From: DUPH01 sp035449085
Lineage (GTDB): Bacteria; Verrucomicrobiota; Kiritimatiellia; RFP12; UBA1067
Direction: 5' to 3'
Assembly: GCA_035449085.1 (NCBI GenBank)
Contig: DAOTKE010000087.1
Location: 1 to 15,447 of the forward strand
Length of the DNA stretch: 15,447 nt
A program made the position numbers and the translations under genes. Within the stretch, counting starts at the first letter, position 1, and every line of letters starts with the position of its first letter. This document shows positions 7,026 through 13,830 of the stretch, in pieces. The notes below the pieces were generated by a model. It was not told where the DNA came from, made no database searches, and saw nothing but the letters and a program-made list of their open reading frames with translations.

Positions 7026-8031
7026 ACGTTCGTTACAGGGGATCATCGATCTGGCCAGTGCGTATTACGGGTCGGCCGTGCTTTTTGCCGCGCTGGAAAC
7101 CGACCTCTTCACGCGGATTGCGGAGGCCCGACACCCGGTCACGGCTGAGGAACTGGCGGCGCGCGCGGGGCTTGATCCGCGCGGCGCGCGGCTCTTGCTT
7201 GACGCGTGTGCCGCTATCGGTCTGCTGCGCAAAAACGGCGAGACCTATGCGAACACGGAGGCTGGCAGGCAGGCGCTGGTCACCGGGGGGGCACACGATG
7301 TGACGCAGGCGATCCGCTACAATCGCGACGTCTATGCGGCCTGGGGACAGCTTGCGGCATTCGTGCGCAGTGGCCGGCCGGTTGAGCCGCCGGCATGCCA
7401 TCTGGGCGATGATCCCGAAAGGACACGCCGTTTTGTCTTGGCCATGCACGGGCGGGCGATGGGGATCGGGCGCATGGTGGTCCCGATGATCGATCTCGCC
7501 GGTTGCGGGCGTGTCTTGGATCTGGCCGGCGGCCCCGGAACTTACGCGGTGCTGCTGGCGCAGGCCCATCCCGCGCTGCGGTGCGTCACCGTGGATCTGC
7601 CGGCGGTGTCGGCGGTCGCTGCGGAGCTGGTCGCTGCGGCCGGCATGACTGAGCGCGTGACCTGCCGCGCCGGGGACTATCATGCCGATATCTACGAGGA
7701 AGCGGCGTACGATGCGGTCACGATCTTTGGGGCGCTGCATCAGGAGGCGCCTGAAATGATCGTTTCGATTCTCACGCGGGCGTGTGCCGCACTGCGTCCC
7801 GGCGGGCGGCTGTTCGTGCTGGACATGATGACCGACCCGACCCACACGCGGCCTGTTTTTTCGGCGCTGTTCGCTGTCAACATGGCGCTCACCACCGACC
7901 ATGGCTGGGTGTTTTCGGATGCAGAACTGCACGCTTGGATGCGGCAGGCCGGTCTAGAAGTCTGTGACACGCGGCCTGTGCCGCCGCCCATGCCGCATTG
8001 GCTGGTCACGGCGCGCAAGCCGATTCACTGA
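7015..8031 (+). CDS. Family-2 O-methyltransferase-like SAM-dependent methyltransferase
   Basis: At 338 residues it has the usual length of plant-COMT-like bacterial methyltransferases. An N-terminal helical/winged-helix dimerisation domain covers about 10-95 (ASAYYGSAVLFAALETDLFT, VTAEELAARAGLDPRGARLL). The Rossmann SAM-binding domain starts near 160: motif I is VLDLAGGPG at 167-175, the ribose-binding acidic region is CVTVDLP at 190-196, and then AGDYHADIYE and ALRPGGRLFVLDMM (259-272). The GALHQE segment (239-244) places His242 where family 2 members carry their catalytic His. Relatives methylate hydroxyls of polyketides, carotenoid or bacteriochlorophyll precursors and phenolics; the substrate here is unknown. 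GAGGGA 8 bases before the ATG supports this start, which lies inside the 3' end of the VTT gene. Its 3' end overlaps the convergent lipoprotein gene by 7 bases. Confidence 0.87.
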   Translation: MGNERSLQGIIDLASAYYGSAVLFAALETDLFTRIAEARHPVTAEELAARAGLDPRGARLLLDACAAIGLLRKNGETYANTEAGRQALVTGGAHDVTQAIRYNRDVYAAWGQLAAFVRSGRPVEPPACHLGDDPERTRRFVLAMHGRAMGIGRMVVPMIDLAGCGRVLDLAGGPGTYAVLLAQAHPALRCVTVDLPAVSAVAAELVAAAGMTERVTCRAGDYHADIYEEAAYDAVTIFGALHQEAPEMIVSILTRACAALRPGGRLFVLDMMTDPTHTRPVFSALFAVNMALTTDHGWVFSDAELHAWMRQAGLEVCDTRPVPPPMPHWLVTARKPIH

Positions 8032-8420
8032 CGCAGGTAGATGCCTTCGAAGATCACACGTCCTTGATGGCGCAGGATACAGTAGGGGGCTTTTTCGACA
8101 AACTCGTACTGCTTGTTGGAGGAGAGGTAGCGGATGCCCGTCGTGGCGAGCGTCTGATAAAGTATGAGACGGGTGCCGTCGGGTAGCGTCAGCCGCACTT
8201 TGCCTTCGTAAGTGCAGACGAGCCCGTTATCGAGCGTTTCTGTGCGCTTTTCGCGCCCGTATTCAACCTGCAACTGTTCGGCATCCACGTTGATGAAGCG
8301 GCTTTCGCGAAGCGGCGTGAACGTCCAGGAGGCGCACCCTGACAAGAAGAGCGAGACGACCGTTAAACGTACGAGCCGGGGCAGGCGGAATGTCGAGTAG
8401 AAAAAAGAATGAAGCGTCAT
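8025..8420 (-). CDS. Small lipoprotein of unknown function
   Basis: This 131-residue protein has an N-terminal signal with lipobox LFLSGCAS; Cys29 would be lipidated after signal peptidase II cleavage. The mature part (about 100 residues) is mostly beta-like (LVCTYEGKVRLTLPDGTRLI, YLSSNKQYEFVEKAPYCILR) and I recognise no family. The basic n-region (FRLPRLVRL) is somewhat long. The only ATG available is at 8420 and it lacks a clear Shine-Dalgarno, so the exact start is less certain than the gene. It is transcribed convergently to the methyltransferase gene, overlapping its stop by 7 bases, and divergently from the DUF4091 gene with a 102-base spacer. A weak promoter-like pair (TTGCCC, 18 bases, TACACT on the minus strand) is present in that spacer. 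Confidence 0.72.
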   Translation of the reverse strand: MTLHSFFYSTFRLPRLVRLTVVSLFLSGCASWTFTPLRESRFINVDAEQLQVEYGREKRTETLDNGLVCTYEGKVRLTLPDGTRLILYQTLATTGIRYLSSNKQYEFVEKAPYCILRHQGRVIFEGIYLRQ

Positions 8421-8512
8421 GCCGTTTAGTGTATCGTTTCAGGCATGGAATGGGCAAGCACGCGGACGCGGGCAGCCGGTGCGGAATCCGGGAACCGTCG
8501 GACGCAGGAAAC

Positions 8513-8517
8513 GGAGG
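8513..8517 (+). promoter_or_regulatory. Shine-Dalgarno fixing the DUF4091 start at 8523
   Basis: GGAGG lies 5 bases before ATG 8523, and a signal peptide starts exactly there. This excludes the longer in-frame reading from ATG 8445, which would add 26 polar residues ahead of the signal peptide. Confidence 0.8.
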
Positions 8518-8522
8518 CTCAA

Positions 8523-10946
8523 ATGAAACGGTTAGGGGGCGCAATCAGTCTAGTCGTTGCAATGGAGGTCTGCGCAGCGGCACCGGTAAATGTTGCGCTG
8601 AATAAACCGTATGCCCTGAAACCAACCCCGAATTACAGTTATTGTACGGATGCGGGCGACAAGACGCAACTGACGGATGGCAATTATGTGAAGGGCTATT
8701 TCTGGACCCAGCAGGGGACGGTCGGGTGGAGTCGCGTAGCACCGGTCTTCTGTACGATTGACCTGGGCCGCGTGGAGCCAATCTGCGGTGTGTCGTGGAG
8801 TACGGCGGCCGGCGTGGCAGGCGTGACGTGGCCCGAATGCCTGTATGTGCTGGCGAGCGAAGACCGCAAGACGTGGACCTGTCTGGGCGACCTCTGCGAA
8901 CTAGGCGACGAAGGGCGGCGTCCGCCGGAAGGAGCTTATGCCACGTTCCGTTTCACTACGGACCGTCTGAAAGGCCGGGGCCGCTACGTGTGTGTGGTTG
9001 CCGCGGCGCGTCCCTTCTGCTTTGTGGATGAGATTGAAGTCTGGCGCGGGCCGGATGAGTGGCTGAGCGGGACGATGCCGGGACGCCAGTGCCATGACCC
9101 TGCCGCATTCTACAACGAGACCTGCGTTCAATCCGGTGTGGCGGCACGGATGCGTCAAGACCTGGACAAGATTTTCAGTCAGGCGGCGTCCTACGGCTTG
9201 TCCGAGGCGCTGTCGGTGTACAAAGGCGAGGCGGACCGTTTGCGAGCGACTCTTGACGACGCAGCGGCTCAGCTGCCCGGCACACTGCAGACGATATTGC
9301 CGTATGGCGAAGTTCACGAAAAAATTCTGGCGCTCCATGCGCCGGTTCTGCGGGCGGCCGGCATGACACAGCCGCGTCTCTGGCAGGGCAACCGCTGGGA
9401 TCCGCTCACGTTGACCGTTTTGCCGCCGTCAGGTGTGGAAGGGCCGGTACTCTCGCTCGACCTGATGCGCGGCGAGGTTCGCGGAGAAGTGTTGAATCTC
9501 ACGAATCCGTACGATCATGCATTGCCGTTTACCTTGAGACTGGATGGCTTGCCGGCCGCGTTGAATCTGGAGCTGCGCGAGGTGGTGCCGACCGACACGC
9601 AGAGCCGCACGCCGGTGATGGCGGCGCTGCGGCCGCTGGCTGCCGATACCCAAGGCCGTTACACGTTCAATGTGCCGGCGGGGTGCACGTGGCAGATGTG
9701 GCTCTCCTGCCGGCGTCCCGTCGCGTCGCCCGGCACTCACGAAGGGCGCCTGTTGATCGAGTCGCCGCCGATCGCTTTTCGGCGTGACGTGGCCGTGCGC
9801 GTACGGTTGCGCCATCTCGATTTTCCGCACCGGCCGCGCTTGCATGTGGGCGGCTGGGATTATGTGCAGGGGAACGCGAACTATTATCGCGCCCCCGGTA
9901 ATCTTGTTGCCAACCTGGCGCTGATGCGGGATCTGTATGTCGACAGCCCTTGGGCGACGCCCGCCGTGTTTCCCAAGGGTGCGCGCTTCGATGAGGCCGG
10001 ACTTTTGCTCAACGCCGACTCACTGGATTTCACGCTTTGGGACGAATGGACGACGCGTTGGCAAGGGGCGCGTAACTACTGCGTGTTCTTTTCGGCCGGT
10101 TCTTCGTTCCAAGGAGAAAAAATGGGTACGCCGCGTTTCACGGCCATGGTCGGGTCTTGGCTGACTGTCTGGGTCCGGCATATGGAGAGGCAGGGCCTGA
10201 AGGCGAGCCAGATGGTGATCCTGTTGTTGGATGAACCGCATGAACGCAAGCAGGACGAAGTCTCGATGGCATGGGCGCGGGCGGTGCGCGCCGCCAACCT
10301 CGGCGTGACGCTGTTCGTCGATCCGACCTACCCTGATCCGGCCAAGGGTGATCCCGAGATGTATGCCCTGCACGACATTCTCTGTCCCAACACGCCGATG
10401 ATGGTGCGGCAGGGTGAGCCGTTCCGCGACTTTTACATGCGCCAGCAGAAAGCGGGCAAAACCCTTTGGTTGTACTCGTGTAGCGGCCCCGCCAAGCTGC
10501 TGGATCCGGTCACCTATCATCGTGCACAGGCTTGGCTGGCCTTTCAACTTGGCGCCAAGGGTTCATTTTACTGGGCCTTCGGGTGTGGCGGCGGGATCGG
10601 GGATTCGTGGCGCGCCTATGCGCAGTCGGGTGTCGAGTATTCGCCCTATTTCGTGGGGCAGGAGCGTGTGCTGGACGGCAAGCACAGCGAAGCCGTGCGC
10701 GAAGGCGTGCAAGATTACGAGGCGCTCTGCATGCTGCGGGAGCGCGTGGGCCAGGCGCGCGCTGCCGGACGCGATGCGCCGTGGGTGCGGGAGGCCGAGC
10801 GCGTGCTCTCTGCCGGTGTGGCTGAGGCGGTAGCCGCAGTGAAACCGGAAAACATCTATTGGCATGTCGCTAAAGAGCGCGACGCCATGGATCGCGTGCG
10901 CCTTCAGGTTCTCGACCTGCTGGAAACCGCAGCGCGTGAGAAGTGA
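8523..10946 (+). CDS. Secreted discoidin (F5/8C) - DUF4091 protein, GH123-like
   Basis: This exported protein has 807 residues. The signal peptide MKRLGGAISLVVAMEVCAAA is cleaved near residue 20. Residues about 22-180 form an F5/8 type C/galactose-binding-like module (NVALNKPYAL, DGNYVKGYFW, CTIDLGRVEPICGVSW, ECLYVLASEDRKTWTCLGDL), usually a glycan-binding module. A helical linker (about 200-285) and a beta domain (about 300-440) follow. The C-terminal part is a DUF4091/GH123-like catalytic barrel: VILLLDEPHERKQDEVSMAW holds the adjacent Asp570-Glu571 pair, matching the Asp-Glu pair that GH123 beta-N-acetylgalactosaminidases use for substrate-assisted catalysis. The end has the DUF4091 hallmark EAVREGVQDYEALCMLRERV. 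The likely role is extracellular or periplasmic glycan cleavage; activity on GalNAc is inferred only from the family. It is monocistronic and converges with the co-chaperone gene through a hairpin-containing spacer. Confidence 0.87.
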   Translation: MKRLGGAISLVVAMEVCAAAPVNVALNKPYALKPTPNYSYCTDAGDKTQLTDGNYVKGYFWTQQGTVGWSRVAPVFCTIDLGRVEPICGVSWSTAAGVAGVTWPECLYVLASEDRKTWTCLGDLCELGDEGRRPPEGAYATFRFTTDRLKGRGRYVCVVAAARPFCFVDEIEVWRGPDEWLSGTMPGRQCHDPAAFYNETCVQSGVAARMRQDLDKIFSQAASYGLSEALSVYKGEADRLRATLDDAAAQLPGTLQTILPYGEVHEKILALHAPVLRAAGMTQPRLWQGNRWDPLTLTVLPPSGVEGPVLSLDLMRGEVRGEVLNLTNPYDHALPFTLRLDGLPAALNLELREVVPTDTQSRTPVMAALRPLAADTQGRYTFNVPAGCTWQMWLSCRRPVASPGTHEGRLLIESPPIAFRRDVAVRVRLRHLDFPHRPRLHVGGWDYVQGNANYYRAPGNLVANLALMRDLYVDSPWATPAVFPKGARFDEAGLLLNADSLDFTLWDEWTTRWQGARNYCVFFSAGSSFQGEKMGTPRFTAMVGSWLTVWVRHMERQGLKASQMVILLLDEPHERKQDEVSMAWARAVRAANLGVTLFVDPTYPDPAKGDPEMYALHDILCPNTPMMVRQGEPFRDFYMRQQKAGKTLWLYSCSGPAKLLDPVTYHRAQAWLAFQLGAKGSFYWAFGCGGGIGDSWRAYAQSGVEYSPYFVGQERVLDGKHSEAVREGVQDYEALCMLRERVGQARAAGRDAPWVREAERVLSAGVAEAVAAVKPENIYWHVAKERDAMDRVRLQVLDLLETAAREK

Positions 10947-10958
10947 GTAGGGGCTGGG

Positions 10959-10981
10959 GTTCTGGTTTTTTAACGCAGAAC
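10959..10981. terminator. Hairpin between convergent genes, possible two-way terminator
   Basis: GTTCTG (10959-10964) and CAGAAC (10976-10981) pair perfectly. The stem extends by GTT/AAC inside with one bulged base and a 4-base T loop (A on the other strand). It lies between the stop of the DUF4091 gene (10946) and that of the convergent co-chaperone gene (10994). Neither side has a proper T-tract after the stem, so intrinsic termination would be weak; it may instead protect 3' ends. Confidence 0.4.
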
Positions 10982-10991
10982 GTCGAATTTG

Positions 10992-11006
10992 CCTCATGAC
11001 ATGAGG
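10992..11006. other. 15-base perfect palindrome over the co-chaperone stop codon
   Basis: CCTCATG-A-CATGAGG has 7-base arms around a single centre base. It covers the TGA stop (10994-10996) and the last sense codons of the minus-strand gene. It adds a second small hairpin beside the one at 10959-10981. Confidence 0.4.
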
Positions 11007-11905
11007 TGGGTGGCGAGGTCACGTTCGAAGGCCAGCAGGGTCTGGCAACGCGCACAACGCGCTGAGTCGATCTGCCGGGCTTCTGTCGGAAGGGTCGCGC
11101 GTTCATCGCAGATGAAGCAGCGGGCCATGGCTCCAGATGTGGCGGCTACGAGTTGTCCGGCGGCGTCGCGCGCGAACCAGTCGTCCGAGTCCCGTCCGCG
11201 GAGCGTGTCGTAGGCGGCCTTGATCTGCGCGAACTTTTCGGCGGTCAGCGCCTGGATCGCCGGATCGAGGCCGCTGTGACGGTCCGGGTGGTATGTCAGG
11301 CTGAGCGCGCGGTAAGCGCTCTTGATCTGCGCATCATCGGCATGGTAGGGGATGTCCAGTGTGTGACAGGCGTCACGCCGTTCCTGTGCGGATGCTGACC
11401 GGCGCACATACAGTAATGACGTGTTGCGGAGGTCATCTTCATGGAGACCGGCCGGTCGCGCGTAACTGGCGATGTAATCGACCTCAGCCGGTGTTTCGTC
11501 GCCATCACTGACCGCCACACGCCACAACCACACGACCGAAGCGCGCGCGAGGTCGGGGTTGTCGCGCACCAGCGCTGCGAGCCGCGCCAACGGGCGGTCG
11601 ATCCGCGCACAATCATCGATCAGAAACGAGAGTTCGTGCGGCGAGAGTGCGCCGCCGACGGCCTGATTGATCTCGGCGAGGATCGTGCGGATGGCGCGGT
11701 CTTCGCTCGCGGTATAGCGGCCGTCAATCCGGGCCAGTTCGTACAGCGATGCGGCGGTGACGGCGATCAGTCGCTGCGCCTGTTTTTGCGGCGAGGGCGC
11801 TTTGCGATCCACGAGGAAATGGCCAGCGGCGGCACCCGCCACCGCGCCCCAGGGGCCAAAGAATGAACCGAGGCTGCCGCCAATCATTTTACCTTGCCAA
11901 GACAT
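10994..11905 (-). CDS. DjlA-like TerB-DnaJ co-chaperone with C-terminal zinc ribbon
   Basis: With the start at ATG 11905 the protein has 303 residues. It begins MSWQGKMIGGSLGSFFGPWG and continues with a Gly/Ala-rich stretch to GHFLVD, matching the DjlA-type N-terminus, which may associate with the membrane. A TerB-like helical domain covers about 45-160 (ASLYELARIDGRYTASEDRA, VAVSDGDETPAEVDYI). A J domain covers about 178-240 with the DnaK-stimulating HPD at 206-208 (SLTYHPDRHS). The end carries CFIC (263-266) and CARC (284-287), probably a small zinc ribbon. ATG 11989 would overlap the GH97 gene and add residues unlike the family, so I prefer 11905, although it lacks an obvious Shine-Dalgarno. 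It is the last gene after the oxidoreductase and GH97 genes, 46 bases from the GH97 stop, and is probably cotranscribed. Its role would be recruiting DnaK, perhaps to envelope proteins. Confidence 0.83.
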   Translation of the reverse strand: MSWQGKMIGGSLGSFFGPWGAVAGAAAGHFLVDRKAPSPQKQAQRLIAVTAASLYELARIDGRYTASEDRAIRTILAEINQAVGGALSPHELSFLIDDCARIDRPLARLAALVRDNPDLARASVVWLWRVAVSDGDETPAEVDYIASYARPAGLHEDDLRNTSLLYVRRSASAQERRDACHTLDIPYHADDAQIKSAYRALSLTYHPDRHSGLDPAIQALTAEKFAQIKAAYDTLRGRDSDDWFARDAAGQLVAATSGAMARCFICDERATLPTEARQIDSARCARCQTLLAFERDLATHLMS

Positions 11906-11951
11906 GCTGAAATCACAAAAGTCACGAAAAGAGTTGTCGGGGGATGCCGCA

Positions 11952-13826
11952 TCACGGAACCGGAACGAGATGAACGGCGTGGCCGCCATTCGCGGCCATG
12001 TCGGCGATAAGGGTGTCGGTCGATTTCACGCGCCGCTTGGCGCAGGCGACGCTCGTGCGGTCAGAACCGTCCGGCGTGCCGTCGCTGTAGATGGCCGCGG
12101 TGTAAGATTGGCCAGGGGTGAGAAACGAGAGGGGGATCTCCAGCGTGCGGCGCTCAAGGGCATTGATGGTGCCGATGAACCAGGCATCGCCGCTGCGTCG
12201 CGCGATCGTGGCGTATGCGCCGATCTTGCCGTGCAGCGCGCGCGTGTCGTCCCAGACTGTTGGCATCTGGCGCCAGAAGTCCAGCTCGGGTTCGCCCCGA
12301 TACATGCCGGGGTTATCGTACCAGAAAAGAAACTGCCAAGGGCTGTAGGTGACGACGCCCAGCGCGAGTTGATGCGCACGCGTGTTCTGGACGCGTCCGT
12401 TGTACCAGCACGGCGTGTAGTCGCCGGGGCCGCACAGGTAGCGGGTGAAAGGGAGTGCGCAGTTGTGCGGCGCCTCCGGCATCTCTTCGTTGCCGCGGAT
12501 GCCTTCGACCGTCATGACGTTGGGCCAGGTACGCTGGTTGCCGGTGAGACGATATTCGTCATGGATGTCGATCATCATGCGCGCTTCGCCGGCTTTGCGG
12601 ATGGCGTCAGAGAGCCAGCTTGTCCACTTCTGGCTGCCCACGTTGACAAAGCCGTACTTCATGCCGACGATGCCCCACGACGTGTAGAGCGGCAGCAGTT
12701 CATCGAGACGGCGCTCCAATTCGCGGCGGTTGACGTAGACGATGACCCCGACGCCATTCTCTTTGGCGTAGCGGATGACCTCGGGCAGATCCAGCGGCCC
12801 TTTGGAGCGTTTGGGATCGAGTGTGACGGTGCGTGCGTCGGCGGCGTCATCGTATTCGTGTCCGTACCAGCCCGCGTCGAATTCGATGTACTGCAGGTTC
12901 ATGGTCTTGGCGAAATCCACGCACGCCAAGCCGCCTTTTGTGGTGAGGGAGGTTTCACGAATGACTTTGCCGGGCTTGATCCATGAGGTGTCGGCGATCC
13001 GCGAGGGCTCGTTGAGGTTGAGGATGAAATCGTTCTGTTCCAGCAGACGGCAGGGGTTGTCCGCCACCATGACATAGCGCCACGGGGACACGCCTGATTT
13101 TTCGAGTGAGACGGGACTGTCGAGGACGGCCTTGAGCGTGTACGGCTTGCCGGGGGCCGGCGCGAATTTCATGCGGGCAAAGTCGATGAGGGCCGCTTCG
13201 CCGATGGCGATGACCGGGCCTTCGTCGGTCTCGACCGTAAGCGGACGCTCGGCGCCGTTCTTCACAGTAGAGAGTGTGGCCGGCTTGTACTCGCCCTGTG
13301 CGGTGTAGACAGGCCAGGCACGGTGGTCGCCGGTGAAAGCGAACTCGGTGAGTTCGTTTGTGACAGACGCGCGCAACCGGAGCGGCGCCGGCACCGCGTA
13401 TCGGAAGGCAAACCCCGCGTTGTAGGCGCGGAACACGAACAGGACACCCGCGTCCGAGGCCGTATGTTCCACGCCTAAAACCAACTGCCTGAACTGGTCT
13501 GAAACCGTGGCGCGCTCGCCGAACGGCGGATTCCAGACAAGGTTGGTCTCGCCCCTCAACACAACATCCGGGCGTACCGGCTCGAACCCTCGGCTCAAGT
13601 CAGTGCCGTCCGACAGCGCCAACCCCAAGCGCGAGGGCCGGATGACCGGCACGCCCTTGTAATCGACGCGGTAAGAAAAACCGCCGTCCTCCCCCTGCAT
13701 AACCGTCGCGCGCAGGTTGCCGTCGGGCGACACCAGCGGAAAAGATTGCACCGCCGCGCAGGCGGCGGATGCAATCAGAAAGGCGGCATACACGGCACAG
13801 TGAGCGCCGGATGTCGTGTGTCTCAT
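11952..13826 (-). CDS. Secreted GH97-family glycosidase (alpha-glucosidase/alpha-galactosidase family)
   Basis: This exported protein has 624 residues. The signal peptide runs through about residue 24 (HCAVYAAFLIASAACAA). The GH97 N-terminal beta-sandwich is clear (LVSPDGNLRATVMQ, YRVDYKGVPVIRPSRLGLAL, DQFRQLVLGVEHT, GEAALIDFARMKF). The barrel follows (TSWIKPGKVIRETSLTTKGG, LQYIEFDAGWYG, GVGVIVYVNRRE, GMKYGFVNVGSQ, RTWPNVMTVEGIRGNEEMPE), then a beta C-terminal domain. By hand alignment Glu447 (RGNE) matches the SusB acid Glu532, and Glu210 and Glu441 match calcium ligands. Gly392 sits where retaining members have the nucleophile Asp, and Asp423 sits where SusB has Glu508. GGAG 9 bases before ATG 13826 fixes the start, 4 bases after the oxidoreductase stop; ATG 13841 would overlap that gene. 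The substrate is an alpha-glycoside, not otherwise identifiable. Confidence 0.9.
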   Translation of the reverse strand: MRHTTSGAHCAVYAAFLIASAACAAVQSFPLVSPDGNLRATVMQGEDGGFSYRVDYKGVPVIRPSRLGLALSDGTDLSRGFEPVRPDVVLRGETNLVWNPPFGERATVSDQFRQLVLGVEHTASDAGVLFVFRAYNAGFAFRYAVPAPLRLRASVTNELTEFAFTGDHRAWPVYTAQGEYKPATLSTVKNGAERPLTVETDEGPVIAIGEAALIDFARMKFAPAPGKPYTLKAVLDSPVSLEKSGVSPWRYVMVADNPCRLLEQNDFILNLNEPSRIADTSWIKPGKVIRETSLTTKGGLACVDFAKTMNLQYIEFDAGWYGHEYDDAADARTVTLDPKRSKGPLDLPEVIRYAKENGVGVIVYVNRRELERRLDELLPLYTSWGIVGMKYGFVNVGSQKWTSWLSDAIRKAGEARMMIDIHDEYRLTGNQRTWPNVMTVEGIRGNEEMPEAPHNCALPFTRYLCGPGDYTPCWYNGRVQNTRAHQLALGVVTYSPWQFLFWYDNPGMYRGEPELDFWRQMPTVWDDTRALHGKIGAYATIARRSGDAWFIGTINALERRTLEIPLSFLTPGQSYTAAIYSDGTPDGSDRTSVACAKRRVKSTDTLIADMAANGGHAVHLVPVP

Positions 13827-13830
13827 CGGG

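Noticed and set aside
8460..8520. Cobalamin-riboswitch-like stretch (GCCGGTGCGGAATCCGG) ahead of the DUF4091 gene
   Set aside because: Only the core-like motif resembles it. The leader is far shorter than a full riboswitch, no proper B12 box is present, and the downstream gene has no link to cobalamin.
8445..8522. N-terminal extension of the DUF4091 protein from ATG 8445
   Set aside because: The 26 added residues are polar and low-complexity and would bury the signal peptide; a GGAGG sits 5 bases before ATG 8523.
11906..11989. Co-chaperone start at ATG 11989
   Set aside because: It would overlap the GH97 3' end and add 28 residues before the conserved MSWQGKMIGG family N-terminus.
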